NCBI GenBank assembly: GCA_002501205.1
Contig: DLRW01000037.1
Span: 19,844-83,843, forward strand
From: Flavobacteriales bacterium UBA7878
Lineage (GTDB): Bacteria; Bacteroidota; Bacteroidia; Flavobacteriales; Schleiferiaceae
Reading direction: 5' to 3'
DNA length: 64,000 bases
Position 1 is the stretch's first letter. Every line of letters starts with the position of its first letter. Shown here one piece after another: positions 53,609 to 61,423 of the stretch. The translations under genes were made by a program, and so were the position numbers. The notes beneath the pieces were generated by a model. The model had not been told where the DNA came from. It saw only the letters and a list, made by a program, of their open reading frames with translations, and did not search any database.

Positions 53609-53994
53609 TTTTCGAATTGAACGAAATCCAGCTTTACTTCTTCAAAAAGCTCATCAAAACTTAAAACCCGACCGCGGATTTGAACGCTGTCGCCCACCTT
53701 TAGAGCAGCAGGCATGCTTTCAGTACTGTCCAAACTTCCGTAAATCCCAGGTTCTAAAATCAGCGCAGTTTCCTGCAATTCTTTTACTACGCCTTGAAGG
53801 CTGATGATTTGATCGATATACAGAGAATCTGCCAAAGCACGATCCTTCTGAAAGTCACTCATTAAATTATTGGCACTTAAGCTAAAAGCAGCCTCTTCAT
53901 TAATTAAATCCCGATGGGGTTTATGGAAAACATACCAATAGGCAGCAAGGACTAAAATGCCTACGATTAAAAGGGGAAGGGCGAACTTTTTCAT
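53602..53994 (-). CDS. Membrane-anchored OB-fold (tRNA_anti-like) protein
   Basis: A 130-residue protein with an N-terminal membrane anchor (about 5-24) and an OB-fold-like domain (about 55-130; QIISLQGVVKELQETALILEPGIYGSL, KVGDSVQIRGRVLSFDELFEEVKL) of the tRNA_anti-like type. It should face the periplasm. Ligand unknown; these domains are common in Bacteroidota exported proteins. Confidence 0.72.
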   Translation of the reverse strand: MKKFALPLLIVGILVLAAYWYVFHKPHRDLINEEAAFSLSANNLMSDFQKDRALADSLYIDQIISLQGVVKELQETALILEPGIYGSLDSTESMPAALKVGDSVQIRGRVLSFDELFEEVKLDFVQFENQ

Positions 53995-54111
53995 AGTAAT
54001 AAGATTTGGCGGCTATCGGGCAAACCGTAGGATTAAACTTAGCGTAAATAAAAATAGATTCGGGAAAAGCCTAAAATAAAGAAGATATTCGTCCTGTTCC
54101 AAAATAGAAAG

Positions 54112-54468
54112 ATGCGGAAAATTTTTAGCCTCTCACTGCTGGCATTTAGCTTGATAGCTTGCAGTAGTGAAAACCTTGAAGACCTTCAGGTAGCACCTTG
54201 TGATAGTTTAAATGTGACATATAGTGCCGAAGTCCAAGCGATTCTTACGAATAACTGTACCGATGCCGGATGCCATGTTGGCCCTGGTGGAGTAGGTGGT
54301 TTGGATTTACGAACCTATAGTTCGGCCAAACAGATTGCCGATAATGGTGATTTGGTGGGCAGAATCACCGGTACAAGCGGAGCAGAAATGCCACCTACCG
54401 GAAAGCTTTCGAACTGTGAAATAGATAAAATTAGAGCTTGGGTTCAGGCTGGTGCTCAAAACAATTAA
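54112..54468 (+). CDS. c-type cytochrome-like lipoprotein
   Basis: A 118-residue protein with lipobox LIAC (Cys 17). A haem-binding-like motif reads CTDAGCH (CX4CH) instead of the usual CXXCH. A Met ligand is likely in AEMPPTG, and the domain ends with CEIDKIRAWVQAGA, typical of the c-type cytochrome domains of Bacteroidota exported proteins. CX4CH haem sites are known in other cytochromes. It should carry electrons in the periplasm or at the outer membrane. Leads a three-gene unit with a YceI-like and a DUF5777-like gene. Confidence 0.78.
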   Translation: MRKIFSLSLLAFSLIACSSENLEDLQVAPCDSLNVTYSAEVQAILTNNCTDAGCHVGPGGVGGLDLRTYSSAKQIADNGDLVGRITGTSGAEMPPTGKLSNCEIDKIRAWVQAGAQNN

Positions 54469-54477
54469 TTCTTGAAG

Positions 54478-55014
54478 ATGAAAAAATTAGTCCTCCTTTT
54501 ATTTATAGGCGCTAGCTTCATGAGCCAGGCGCAAAAAGTTAGTACCCGTAGTGGTTTTGTGAAGTTCTTTTCGGATGCGCCGGTAGAAGATATCACCGCT
54601 GAGAACAATCAGGTAAGTAGCATCCTCAATCTGGAAGATGGCAGCTTTGCCTTTTTAGTTCCGATCAAAGCTTTTCAATTTGAAAAGGCCCTGATGCAGG
54701 AGCATTTCAATGAAAATTACATGGAGAGCGGTAAATTTCCAAGTGCCTCTTTTAAAGGCAGTATAGCCGATTACACTAAGATTGATCTTAGCAAGGACGC
54801 GAAATATACCCTTCAGTTTAAGGGAACAATGACCGTTCATGGCGAAAGCCAGGAGATTACAAAAGAGGTGATCTTGGTGGTAAAAGGAGGCAAAGTAAGC
54901 GTGCAAGCAGAATTCCTTTTAAAGTGTTCCGATTATGGCATTGAGATTCCCACGGCCAAGAAGGACAATATCAGCAATGAAATTTCGGTAACGGTAAAGT
55001 TTGAATATGCTTAA
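54478..55014 (+). CDS. YceI-like family exported lipocalin-fold protein
   Basis: About 178 residues from the ATG at 54478, nine bases after the cytochrome stop. Signal peptide MKKLVLLLFIGASFMSQAQ. The YceI pattern is visible: FSDAPVEDITAENNQVSSILNL, FEKALMQEHFNENYMESGKFPSASFKG and GTMTVHGESQEITKEV. YceI proteins bind isoprenoid quinones or similar lipids in the periplasm. Its end overlaps the next gene's start by eight bases. Confidence 0.9.
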   Translation: MKKLVLLLFIGASFMSQAQKVSTRSGFVKFFSDAPVEDITAENNQVSSILNLEDGSFAFLVPIKAFQFEKALMQEHFNENYMESGKFPSASFKGSIADYTKIDLSKDAKYTLQFKGTMTVHGESQEITKEVILVVKGGKVSVQAEFLLKCSDYGIEIPTAKKDNISNEISVTVKFEYA

Positions 55015-55927
55015 GCGATTTTTAGTTCTGGCAGCTTTTGCTCCTCTATCTTTATGGGCACAGGAAGATTTGATGGCCGAATTGGAACAGGCTGATGCCA
55101 ATAAAACAGAATATGCCTTTGCAACCTGGAAGGGGACCAAGGTGGTAAACCTGCAAACCAATGAACTTCCGGGTAAAGGGGTTTTGCAGTATACCATTCT
55201 GCACCGTTTCGGTGCTTTTAATGATGATTTCTTTTACAATTTCATGGGCCTTGATAATGCTCAGGTACGCCTGACTTTGGACTATAGCCCAACCTCATGG
55301 TTGAATGTGGGCTTGGGACATACCGGCTTCCGTAAGACCTATGATGTTTTTGCGAAATACCGTTTACTGCGTCAGTCTAAAGGCGCCCGCAAGATGCCGG
55401 TGAGTGTGACCGGATTTTCATCAGCTTATTATTCGGCTATCCGGGTAAGTGATGGCGTGGATCGCACTTTTGGTCGTCGCATGTCTTATGTGCATGAGTT
55501 GGTTATCGCGCGAAAGTTCAGTCAGAATTTTTCGGCGCAGATTGTTCCGACCTTGATTCATAGCAATCTCACTAATCGCGCAGCCGACAATAATACTCAG
55601 ATCGCGGTGGGTATTGCCGCCCGTTATAAGATTACGCCTATGCATGCCATTACGGTAGAGTATGTTCCGGTTTTGAATCCAAATCAATATCCGGATTTAA
55701 GTGCAGATCCACTGGCCTTGCCTATGAATGTGCCTTTCAGCAATTTCACTAATGCTTTATCGGTAGGTATTGATATTGAAACCGGTGGTCACGTATTTCA
55801 GCTCTTCGTAACCAATGCCCGTGGGGTGGCAGAACCTTATGCCTTTACCCAAACTGATGGCTCTTGGTTAGATGGTGATTTACACTTTGGCTTTAATATC
55901 AGCCGGGTGTTTACGGTGAGTAATTAA
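55007..55927 (+). CDS. DUF5777-like beta-barrel outer membrane protein
   Basis: About 306 residues from the ATG at 55007. Signal peptide MLKRFLVLAAFAPLSLWAQ. The mature part shows alternating barrel strands (YTILHRFGAFNDDFFYNFMGLDN, VRLTLDYSPTSWLNVGLGHTG) and ends in an aromatic strand with FGFNISRVFTVSN, fitting an outer membrane barrel of the DUF5777 type. Function unknown. Co-transcribed with a cytochrome and a YceI-like protein. Confidence 0.75.
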   Translation: MLKRFLVLAAFAPLSLWAQEDLMAELEQADANKTEYAFATWKGTKVVNLQTNELPGKGVLQYTILHRFGAFNDDFFYNFMGLDNAQVRLTLDYSPTSWLNVGLGHTGFRKTYDVFAKYRLLRQSKGARKMPVSVTGFSSAYYSAIRVSDGVDRTFGRRMSYVHELVIARKFSQNFSAQIVPTLIHSNLTNRAADNNTQIAVGIAARYKITPMHAITVEYVPVLNPNQYPDLSADPLALPMNVPFSNFTNALSVGIDIETGGHVFQLFVTNARGVAEPYAFTQTDGSWLDGDLHFGFNISRVFTVSN

Positions 55928-56430
55928 TTTAAGCTTTCGTCGATCAGTTCGCAATTCCAGTTTTGGAAGTGTTCCTGATAGAGTTCCTGTAGTTTAGCGC
56001 GGGCAGGATTTCGATTGGCAATTAGGGCCAATGGGAATTCTTGAGCATCCCTGCTGAAAAGGACAATTTCAAAGTACTTATCCGGCCTTTGGCGTAAGAC
56101 TAGGTTGTTGAGATCCTCTGTACTTAAGGTCTTCTCTGTTTTGAAGGTCAATAAGGATTTACCAAAGGCTAGTCCATTCTTTTGGAGACGAACTTGGAAT
56201 TCATAAATGGCGAATCCATTTAGGGCAAAGACCATAATTAAAAGACCTGCCGAAACAATCCAATCCATTAATCCGGTATGGCTTGAGCTGCTATTCTCTG
56301 ATGCAATATCCCCAATGGCATTGCTCGCTTTATTCATAAAGAGGATCAATGCAAAAAAGCCCAAGATTTGAGAGGCTTTGGCATATTTGGGGAATATTTT
56401 CTTCCGGCTGATGATTTTACTATTTGACAC
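55924..56430 (-). CDS. Membrane protein of unknown function with two TM segments
   Basis: A 168-residue protein (GTG start) with TM segments at about 20-37 (SQILGFFALILFMNKAS) and 56-76 (WIVSAGLLIMVFALNGFAIY), then a soluble C-terminal half (DKYFEIVLFSRDAQEFPLALIANRN). Family not recognised. It overlaps the serine hydrolase gene by 11 bases. Confidence 0.6.
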   Translation of the reverse strand: MSNSKIISRKKIFPKYAKASQILGFFALILFMNKASNAIGDIASENSSSSHTGLMDWIVSAGLLIMVFALNGFAIYEFQVRLQKNGLAFGKSLLTFKTEKTLSTEDLNNLVLRQRPDKYFEIVLFSRDAQEFPLALIANRNPARAKLQELYQEHFQNWNCELIDESLN

Positions 56431-57496
56431 TATTCACAATCATTTGCATTAAATCATTCCGCTGATCGAAGAACTGCCCACTGGTATAAGGCCAGGCGGT
56501 ATAGACTACTACTAATTCCTCATCAGGCACTACCAACAAAAACTGACCACCATGACCTAAGGCGGCATAGGCTTTCATGGCGGGAATGATCCAAAAATAA
56601 TAGCCGTAGGGCTCATGGTTGTAATTAGCGGCAACTTGAATACTTCTTGCTTCTTGCAGATAAAGGCTATCCAAAATCACTTGATTATCCCACAATCCTT
56701 TATTCTGCAGTAAAAGACCAATCTTCCCAAGGTCGCGTGGTTTTAAATATAAGCTGAAGGCACCATAGGAGCTGCCATCCTTTGCTTCTTCCCATTGATA
56801 ATTGCTGATCCCTAAGGGCGCAAATAGTTTTTCATCAGCATATTGAGCCAGGTTCATACCAGCCTTTGCTTCAATGGCTTTTGATACTAACTGCGGAGCC
56901 CCATCATTATAATTCATGATCTCCCCGGCAGGGTAGAGAAAATCTTGTTCCAGCACAAAGGCAGCTGAGTTCCCTTCATTTTGATAAAGCCCAAGAGTAT
57001 GAACGCCATTATCGAATTCTAGGCCCGTTTGCATGCGCAAGGCATCTGCCAGGCTAATTTCCCGCTTACGCTGATCCGAATCAAAGGCATCAGGAATAAG
57101 GGAATAGAGCGGTGTTTCAAGGGAATCAAAAAGTCCATTCTGCAAGGCAATGCCGGCCATAATAGAGGTGATGGACTTGGTACAGGATTGAATATTGGCA
57201 TAAGAGTCTCGATCCTCGATAGAATTGGGATAAGCCTCGGCGACCAGTTTATTATGCCAAAAGACTAAGAGACTTCGGGCCATCACAAAACGATCATCCT
57301 CATAGAGTAATTTATAGGCAGCTTCAATTTTGCTTGCATCCATGCCTTCGCTTTCGGGGTCCGAAATCTCGAGATCATCATTAAGCAAGGCTGGGCTGTA
57401 TCCTTGATAATCGCTTTTGAAATTTTCATTCTTTAAGCAAGCAGTACTCAAGATCAGCAAGACGGCTAATGGGAGGCTATTTTTCCAGGTGATCAT
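56420..57496 (-). CDS. Serine hydrolase, class C beta-lactamase-like, lipoprotein
   Basis: A 358-residue protein with lipobox LSTAC (Cys 20). The beta-lactamase/DD-peptidase motifs are SxxK in SCTKS, YxN as YND (NYNDGA), and a KTG-like HGG in LGHGGQFLLV. These match class C-like esterases or D-aminopeptidases; true beta-lactamase action is unlikely from these features alone. Envelope location. The ATG overlaps the stop of the upstream barrel gene by four bases. Confidence 0.88.
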   Translation of the reverse strand: MITWKNSLPLAVLLILSTACLKNENFKSDYQGYSPALLNDDLEISDPESEGMDASKIEAAYKLLYEDDRFVMARSLLVFWHNKLVAEAYPNSIEDRDSYANIQSCTKSITSIMAGIALQNGLFDSLETPLYSLIPDAFDSDQRKREISLADALRMQTGLEFDNGVHTLGLYQNEGNSAAFVLEQDFLYPAGEIMNYNDGAPQLVSKAIEAKAGMNLAQYADEKLFAPLGISNYQWEEAKDGSSYGAFSLYLKPRDLGKIGLLLQNKGLWDNQVILDSLYLQEARSIQVAANYNHEPYGYYFWIIPAMKAYAALGHGGQFLLVVPDEELVVVYTAWPYTSGQFFDQRNDLMQMIVNSVK

Positions 57497-58293
57497 AAGA
57501 AATAGAAATTATAGCTTAGACTATGTACACTGCTTTGGAAGAGCCTTGAAATATCACTTTCACTGCGCTGGTAGGAATAGCTATAGCCGATGGACTGCGC
57601 ATGTTTGGCACTCAATTTAAAGCGGTATTCGCAGGCCAGGTTTAGGTTCAGATTTCGATTTAGGCTGCCCAGATTCATGTTCGAGTGCAAAGCCGAGAGA
57701 ATTCCCGAAGGGGAGAGATCGTCGATTTTATATTGGCGCAAGGCTTCTGGTCGGGAATACAAGGAAAGAACACTCAGGGAGGAACTCAAAATCCAGCTTC
57801 CTTTGGATTCGGTGAAAAAGTAAAGGCGGTTGGCCCAGCCCAAATTAAATTGATTGGCCCAATACAAATGGCTATCATCCCAATTAGGGTAATAATTGAT
57901 TTGATAAGAAGCCAGGGCCTGAGCCCCGGATAAGTAGTGCCAATTGTTAGCCTTCTTAATCGTCCGTAGGTATTGATATTGAGCTTGAATTCGGGCATTC
58001 ACGCTATAGCCCACTGCTTCGAGAAAGGTTTTAGGTCGGGCATAGCCCAGGTCTAAACGAAAAAGGCGCAGGCTGTTTCCCCATTTAATGGATTGATAAT
58101 TTAATCCAGCAGCCAAGGCACTATGCACTTTGGGATGCAGATTTTCTTCCTTCAGCTGAAGATGCGCCCCACTCAAACCAAAGCTTTTGATTTTGTTGGG
58201 AGTCATGCTCTCCTGCACTTGGGCCAGAACTGAAGCTGGACTTATCAGAAGTACTAAGCAGATTATAGCGAGGCGAATAAGTTTGATATTCAT
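57493..58293 (-). CDS. Small outer membrane beta-barrel protein of unknown function
   Basis: A 266-residue protein with a signal peptide (1-25, ending VLAQ). The mature part alternates polar and aromatic residues in strand-like blocks (LYFFTESKGSWILSSSLSVLSLYSRP, NLNLACEYRFKLSAKH) and ends with a C-terminal strand SLSYNFYFL with a final aromatic/hydrophobic residue, as in outer membrane barrels. Probably 8-12 strands. The gene lies 66 bases after the start-proximal gene of this set. Confidence 0.65.
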   Translation of the reverse strand: MNIKLIRLAIICLVLLISPASVLAQVQESMTPNKIKSFGLSGAHLQLKEENLHPKVHSALAAGLNYQSIKWGNSLRLFRLDLGYARPKTFLEAVGYSVNARIQAQYQYLRTIKKANNWHYLSGAQALASYQINYYPNWDDSHLYWANQFNLGWANRLYFFTESKGSWILSSSLSVLSLYSRPEALRQYKIDDLSPSGILSALHSNMNLGSLNRNLNLNLACEYRFKLSAKHAQSIGYSYSYQRSESDISRLFQSSVHSLSYNFYFL

Positions 58294-58359
58294 GGAATTG
58301 GAAAAGGCTAAAGGTAAATGAGATTCTAAAATCAGATAAAGCCTCAGTCTTTTTTAGAA

Positions 58360-59130
58360 TCAATTTCCATTAGAACTGTTTGGGTTTGGAGCTTTCATCC
58401 ATTCCGTCCATTCCGATTCTTCACCGCGGGCATTGCGCAGGCAGAAACGAACTTTATAGCTGTGGTTTTTTATAAAATAAAAATCGCCACTACACATATT
58501 AGTTCCAACCCAGAGCTCATTATCTAAGCTTATCCCAAGGACAGAAATATGACTTGTCTGACTATTGTGATTGTAGAGCTCAACTTTGACTTCGTAGCGA
58601 TTACGGTAGCTGGAATCCGCTATAAATTTGCAAAAGCTTTCCGGACCACAACCTAGAGGTAGGAAAATGGTTTCTGAAAATACCGGAGGATTCATTTGGA
58701 CAGGAACTGGCAAAGATCTCCTCTTGGCGATCCACCATCCTTTATACTGACCTTTATCTCCTTTTTTCTCCCTTTCCTTTAAATGGTATTCATGGTAGGG
58801 GTCCAGATTATCGATATGAAATTCATAATAATCACCCGCTTTTAAAGGAGCCTTGGCTCTTAAGTACACGCTTGCAATGTTTACCTGACCTTTATAGTAT
58901 TCGACAATTTCCAATTCCACCTTTTGTTCTCCAGATTGAAGATAAACGGGATACCTGCTTCCTAAGGAATCCAGAATATCAATACTGTGGGCATAGCCTA
59001 CCAATTGAATTAAATCACCATTAGCTAAACTATCCTGCAAGGTTTTGACCCAGATTCCACGCGAAGTGCATTTAGCCTGAAGGCCCAGTGAAAGGCTTAG
59101 CAGTATAAGGATGCTTCCAATGATTCGCAT
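58360..59130 (-). CDS. Secreted protein of unknown function
   Basis: A 256-residue protein with a signal peptide (1-19, ending LQAK). Seven Cys occur in the mature part, including CGPESFC and TNMCSGDFYF, suggesting disulfides. The C-terminal part (SYKVRFCLRNARGEESEWTEWMKAPN) is beta-rich and FN3-like. No family recognised. It heads the minus-strand set 55924-59130; gaps to the next gene are 66 bases. Confidence 0.6.
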   Translation of the reverse strand: MRIIGSILILLSLSLGLQAKCTSRGIWVKTLQDSLANGDLIQLVGYAHSIDILDSLGSRYPVYLQSGEQKVELEIVEYYKGQVNIASVYLRAKAPLKAGDYYEFHIDNLDPYHEYHLKEREKKGDKGQYKGWWIAKRRSLPVPVQMNPPVFSETIFLPLGCGPESFCKFIADSSYRNRYEVKVELYNHNSQTSHISVLGISLDNELWVGTNMCSGDFYFIKNHSYKVRFCLRNARGEESEWTEWMKAPNPNSSNGN

Positions 59131-59382
59131 GGAGGGAAATTAGGGAATGTTTTTGAGCTGGGTAGCTATCTGATCTCCTTAGCTTACTTCGAGTGTCGAA
59201 GTCCTATTCCTTAATGGATTTTAAAGTTTATGGGAGTTCAATGGTTTTTATATTCGCTTGAATAAAAATTGAAACTAAATAGATTGGGCTGAATTACGGG
59301 GAAGCCAACATAAACAGTAGAGTTAGCGGTGGGTGTAGCCCTAATGTAGCCGTCTAAGTCTTTTCTGTATTGCATCCCTGAG

Positions 59383-59390
59383 TACTTTTG
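59383..59390 (+). promoter_or_regulatory. -7 box (TACTTTTG) of the TPR-LuxR regulator
   Basis: TACTTTTG is an exact TAnnTTTG match 26 bases before the ATG. A TTTT lies 18 bases upstream as a possible -33. The rest of 59131-59416 shows nothing recognisable. Confidence 0.55.
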
Positions 59391-59416
59391 TTATTCAAGT
59401 TACCTACAATTGTGAC

Positions 59417-61117
59417 ATGCGAAACGTCTTTCTAGCAATACTCATACTTAATACTATATTCTCTTGGGGGCAATCATTGCCAAGTTCTGACAGTTTAGAA
59501 GTATTAAATAGGACAGCAGGTCTGGAAGAATATTATCAAGATCCGCTGAAATGGAAGTCTCAACTTCCGAATACCTCAGAATATTTGGATTCACTTCATT
59601 CCGCATATCCAGAGAACAGGTTCCTCGGTCTGCAATATGCCAATGTCCTTGATCATCTTTCGTATTACGTGATGTTGCGTAGAGATCTCGAGAATGCCCT
59701 AGAAATATTGAATAAATCGCTAGAGTTAAAGCAAAGATTTAAAGCAGGTTACGAATTGCCCATAACGTACTTGAACTATGCTCATACTTGGTGGACTCAG
59801 TTGGATTTTGAGCAAGGAAAGGAGTACTTGGATAAAGCAAAAGAGCTTGCAAAGGAAAGTGGGAACGAGAAAGTATTATGGGAGGTTATGGCTGATGAAG
59901 CCACTTATTATCGGATGAAGGCGGTGCAAATTGAACGAAATCCAACTTTAATGGATTCACTTCTTACTGAAGCACTAATGTCTTTCAAATCGGTGGTTAA
60001 GGGCGCGGAAAAAAGATCTTACCACAGCATTGCAGGAAAATGTTATCGCAACATATCCTTAATAAAAGGTGTGCAGTACAATATGCTCAAAGAGCAAGGT
60101 CTAGATCCTGATCCTGAACTTCTAGATCAATCGCTTCACTATTTAAGCAAAGCAGACTCGATGTATTCCTTAGATAGCAATCTCATTGGTCTTGAAACCG
60201 TTTACAGTAGTTACGGAGTGTATTACACGCGCATTGGAGACCCTGAAAAGGCTATTCCGTTCTATGAAAAATCTCGAGACATGCTAGAGGAATTTCAAGA
60301 TTCAGTCCGACTTAAGGTTCCGTTTTATTCGCTTTCAATAGCCTATTATATGCAGGAGAAATTTGAGGATGCTTTTGTTCACCTGCATGTTTTCTATGAA
60401 ATTGACCGAGCTACTACGGATAGAGTCCAGTATCAAAATATGACGCGCCTTAAGGCCGAGGAACAACTCAAAGCGCAGAACAAACTGGATAGTTTAGAAA
60501 TCGCAAAGAATCTTGAGATTGAAAAACAAGTAAGCCTACGTAAGGCCAACCAAAAATCCTGGATTTTAGGCTTCATATCCTTCACCTTTATTGCTCTATT
60601 TGTGATAGTCTATTTCCGAAACAAAGCCAAAACTCACCGAGTGGCCTTAGAATTGCGCAAGCGCGCAGACGAAAATGAAGAGTTAAGTCAAATCGTCACC
60701 CAAAAATCAGAACAGGTAAGCACCCTTTTGAATAATACACTAAAGGAACTCAAGAAAAAAGAGCAGCTGGCAGAGAATATTAAAAAACTGTCAAAAGATA
60801 GTGGTGATGTATCGCTTAAAAGCGTTTTAGCGGATTTAAACGCAGATAAATTAGAAGACAGCAACAAACTTTTCTTTCATGAGAAAATGAAAGGTGAGCA
60901 TGATGGCTTCTTACAGCGACTTAAGGAAAAGCATCCAAATTTATCTGCTACCGAAGTGGAGTTGTTGTCATTTGTAAGGCTTGGATTTAGCCGAAAACAA
61001 ATCGCCACGCACCGAAACACTACTACCGCAGCCGTTAAAATGGGTCGCTACCGGGCAAAGAAGAAATTGAACATTGGTCAGGAGGAGTCTCTGGATCAAT
61101 ATATTAGAGACTTGTAG
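59417..61117 (+). CDS. Membrane-anchored TPR regulator with LuxR-type HTH
   Basis: A 566-residue protein. Signal peptide at 1-19 (ending SWGQ), then TPR repeats in the exported part (about 80-350; DLENALEILNKSLELKQRF, PEKAIPFYEKSRDMLEEF). One TM segment is at about 381-400 (WILGFISFTFIALFVIVYF), a cytoplasmic coiled coil at about 410-460, and a C-terminal LuxR-like HTH at about 508-552 (LSATEVELLSFVRLGFSRKQIA, TTAAVKMGRYRAKKKL). This layout puts a periplasmic sensor and a cytoplasmic DNA-binding domain in one chain, known in Bacteroidota. The likely target is the next gene downstream; promoter sites with repeats follow its stop. Confidence 0.85.
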   Translation: MRNVFLAILILNTIFSWGQSLPSSDSLEVLNRTAGLEEYYQDPLKWKSQLPNTSEYLDSLHSAYPENRFLGLQYANVLDHLSYYVMLRRDLENALEILNKSLELKQRFKAGYELPITYLNYAHTWWTQLDFEQGKEYLDKAKELAKESGNEKVLWEVMADEATYYRMKAVQIERNPTLMDSLLTEALMSFKSVVKGAEKRSYHSIAGKCYRNISLIKGVQYNMLKEQGLDPDPELLDQSLHYLSKADSMYSLDSNLIGLETVYSSYGVYYTRIGDPEKAIPFYEKSRDMLEEFQDSVRLKVPFYSLSIAYYMQEKFEDAFVHLHVFYEIDRATTDRVQYQNMTRLKAEEQLKAQNKLDSLEIAKNLEIEKQVSLRKANQKSWILGFISFTFIALFVIVYFRNKAKTHRVALELRKRADENEELSQIVTQKSEQVSTLLNNTLKELKKKEQLAENIKKLSKDSGDVSLKSVLADLNADKLEDSNKLFFHEKMKGEHDGFLQRLKEKHPNLSATEVELLSFVRLGFSRKQIATHRNTTTAAVKMGRYRAKKKLNIGQEESLDQYIRDL

Positions 61118-61122
61118 CCGGC

Positions 61123-61167
61123 CTGTTACCCCCCTCTGTTACTACTTTGTATCCCCCTGTCACAGGG
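61123..61167. repeat. Three CTGTTAC-type direct repeats and a CCCTGTCACAGGG palindrome
   Basis: CTGTTAC begins at 61123 and 61136, and CTGTCAC at 61157. The last copy lies in a 13-bp palindrome, CCCTGTCACAGGG (61155-61167). They lie between the TPR-LuxR gene and the next ORF. A TACTTTG promoter-like box (61143-61149) sits between the second and third copies. Confidence 0.55.
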
Positions 61168-61204
61168 TTCCTCTGGCGACTTCAAGCTTGTTTTGTACAA
61201 GCAA

Positions 61205-61423
61205 ATGAAACGCCTACTACAATTCCTTATCGAACGCTTATCAAGTTGGTATGCAAGTCAGTTTACCTTGACTCCAATCATTGAGAGTCAACGGAAGCTT
61301 ATCAATAAACAGCACCAGCAGATTGTTCAGCAAAACGACCATTTGATTGAGTTTGAGATGGCATTGCAAGAGTGTGGAAAAATTCTAATTCCAGAGGAGG
61401 ATGATTCAAAAAGACAAGAATAA
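61205..61423 (+). CDS. Small helical/coiled-coil protein of unknown function
   Basis: About 72 residues from the ATG at 61205; an in-frame TTG at 61193 would give 76. It opens with a basic amphipathic helix (MKRLLQFLIERLSSWYAS) and continues with a Gln/Glu-rich coiled coil (IESQRKLINKQHQQIVQQND). It ends in an acidic tail. Its last 23 bases overlap the start of the large gene at 61401. No family recognised. The position between regulator and large exported protein makes a helper role possible, but this is inferred. Confidence 0.5.
   Translation: MKRLLQFLIERLSSWYASQFTLTPIIESQRKLINKQHQQIVQQNDHLIEFEMALQECGKILIPEEDDSKRQE

Noticed and set aside
53559..53804. 81-codon plus-strand ORF over the 3' ends of the MFS and OB-fold genes
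   Set aside because: It overlaps two well-supported genes on both strands, and its product shows no recognisable pattern.
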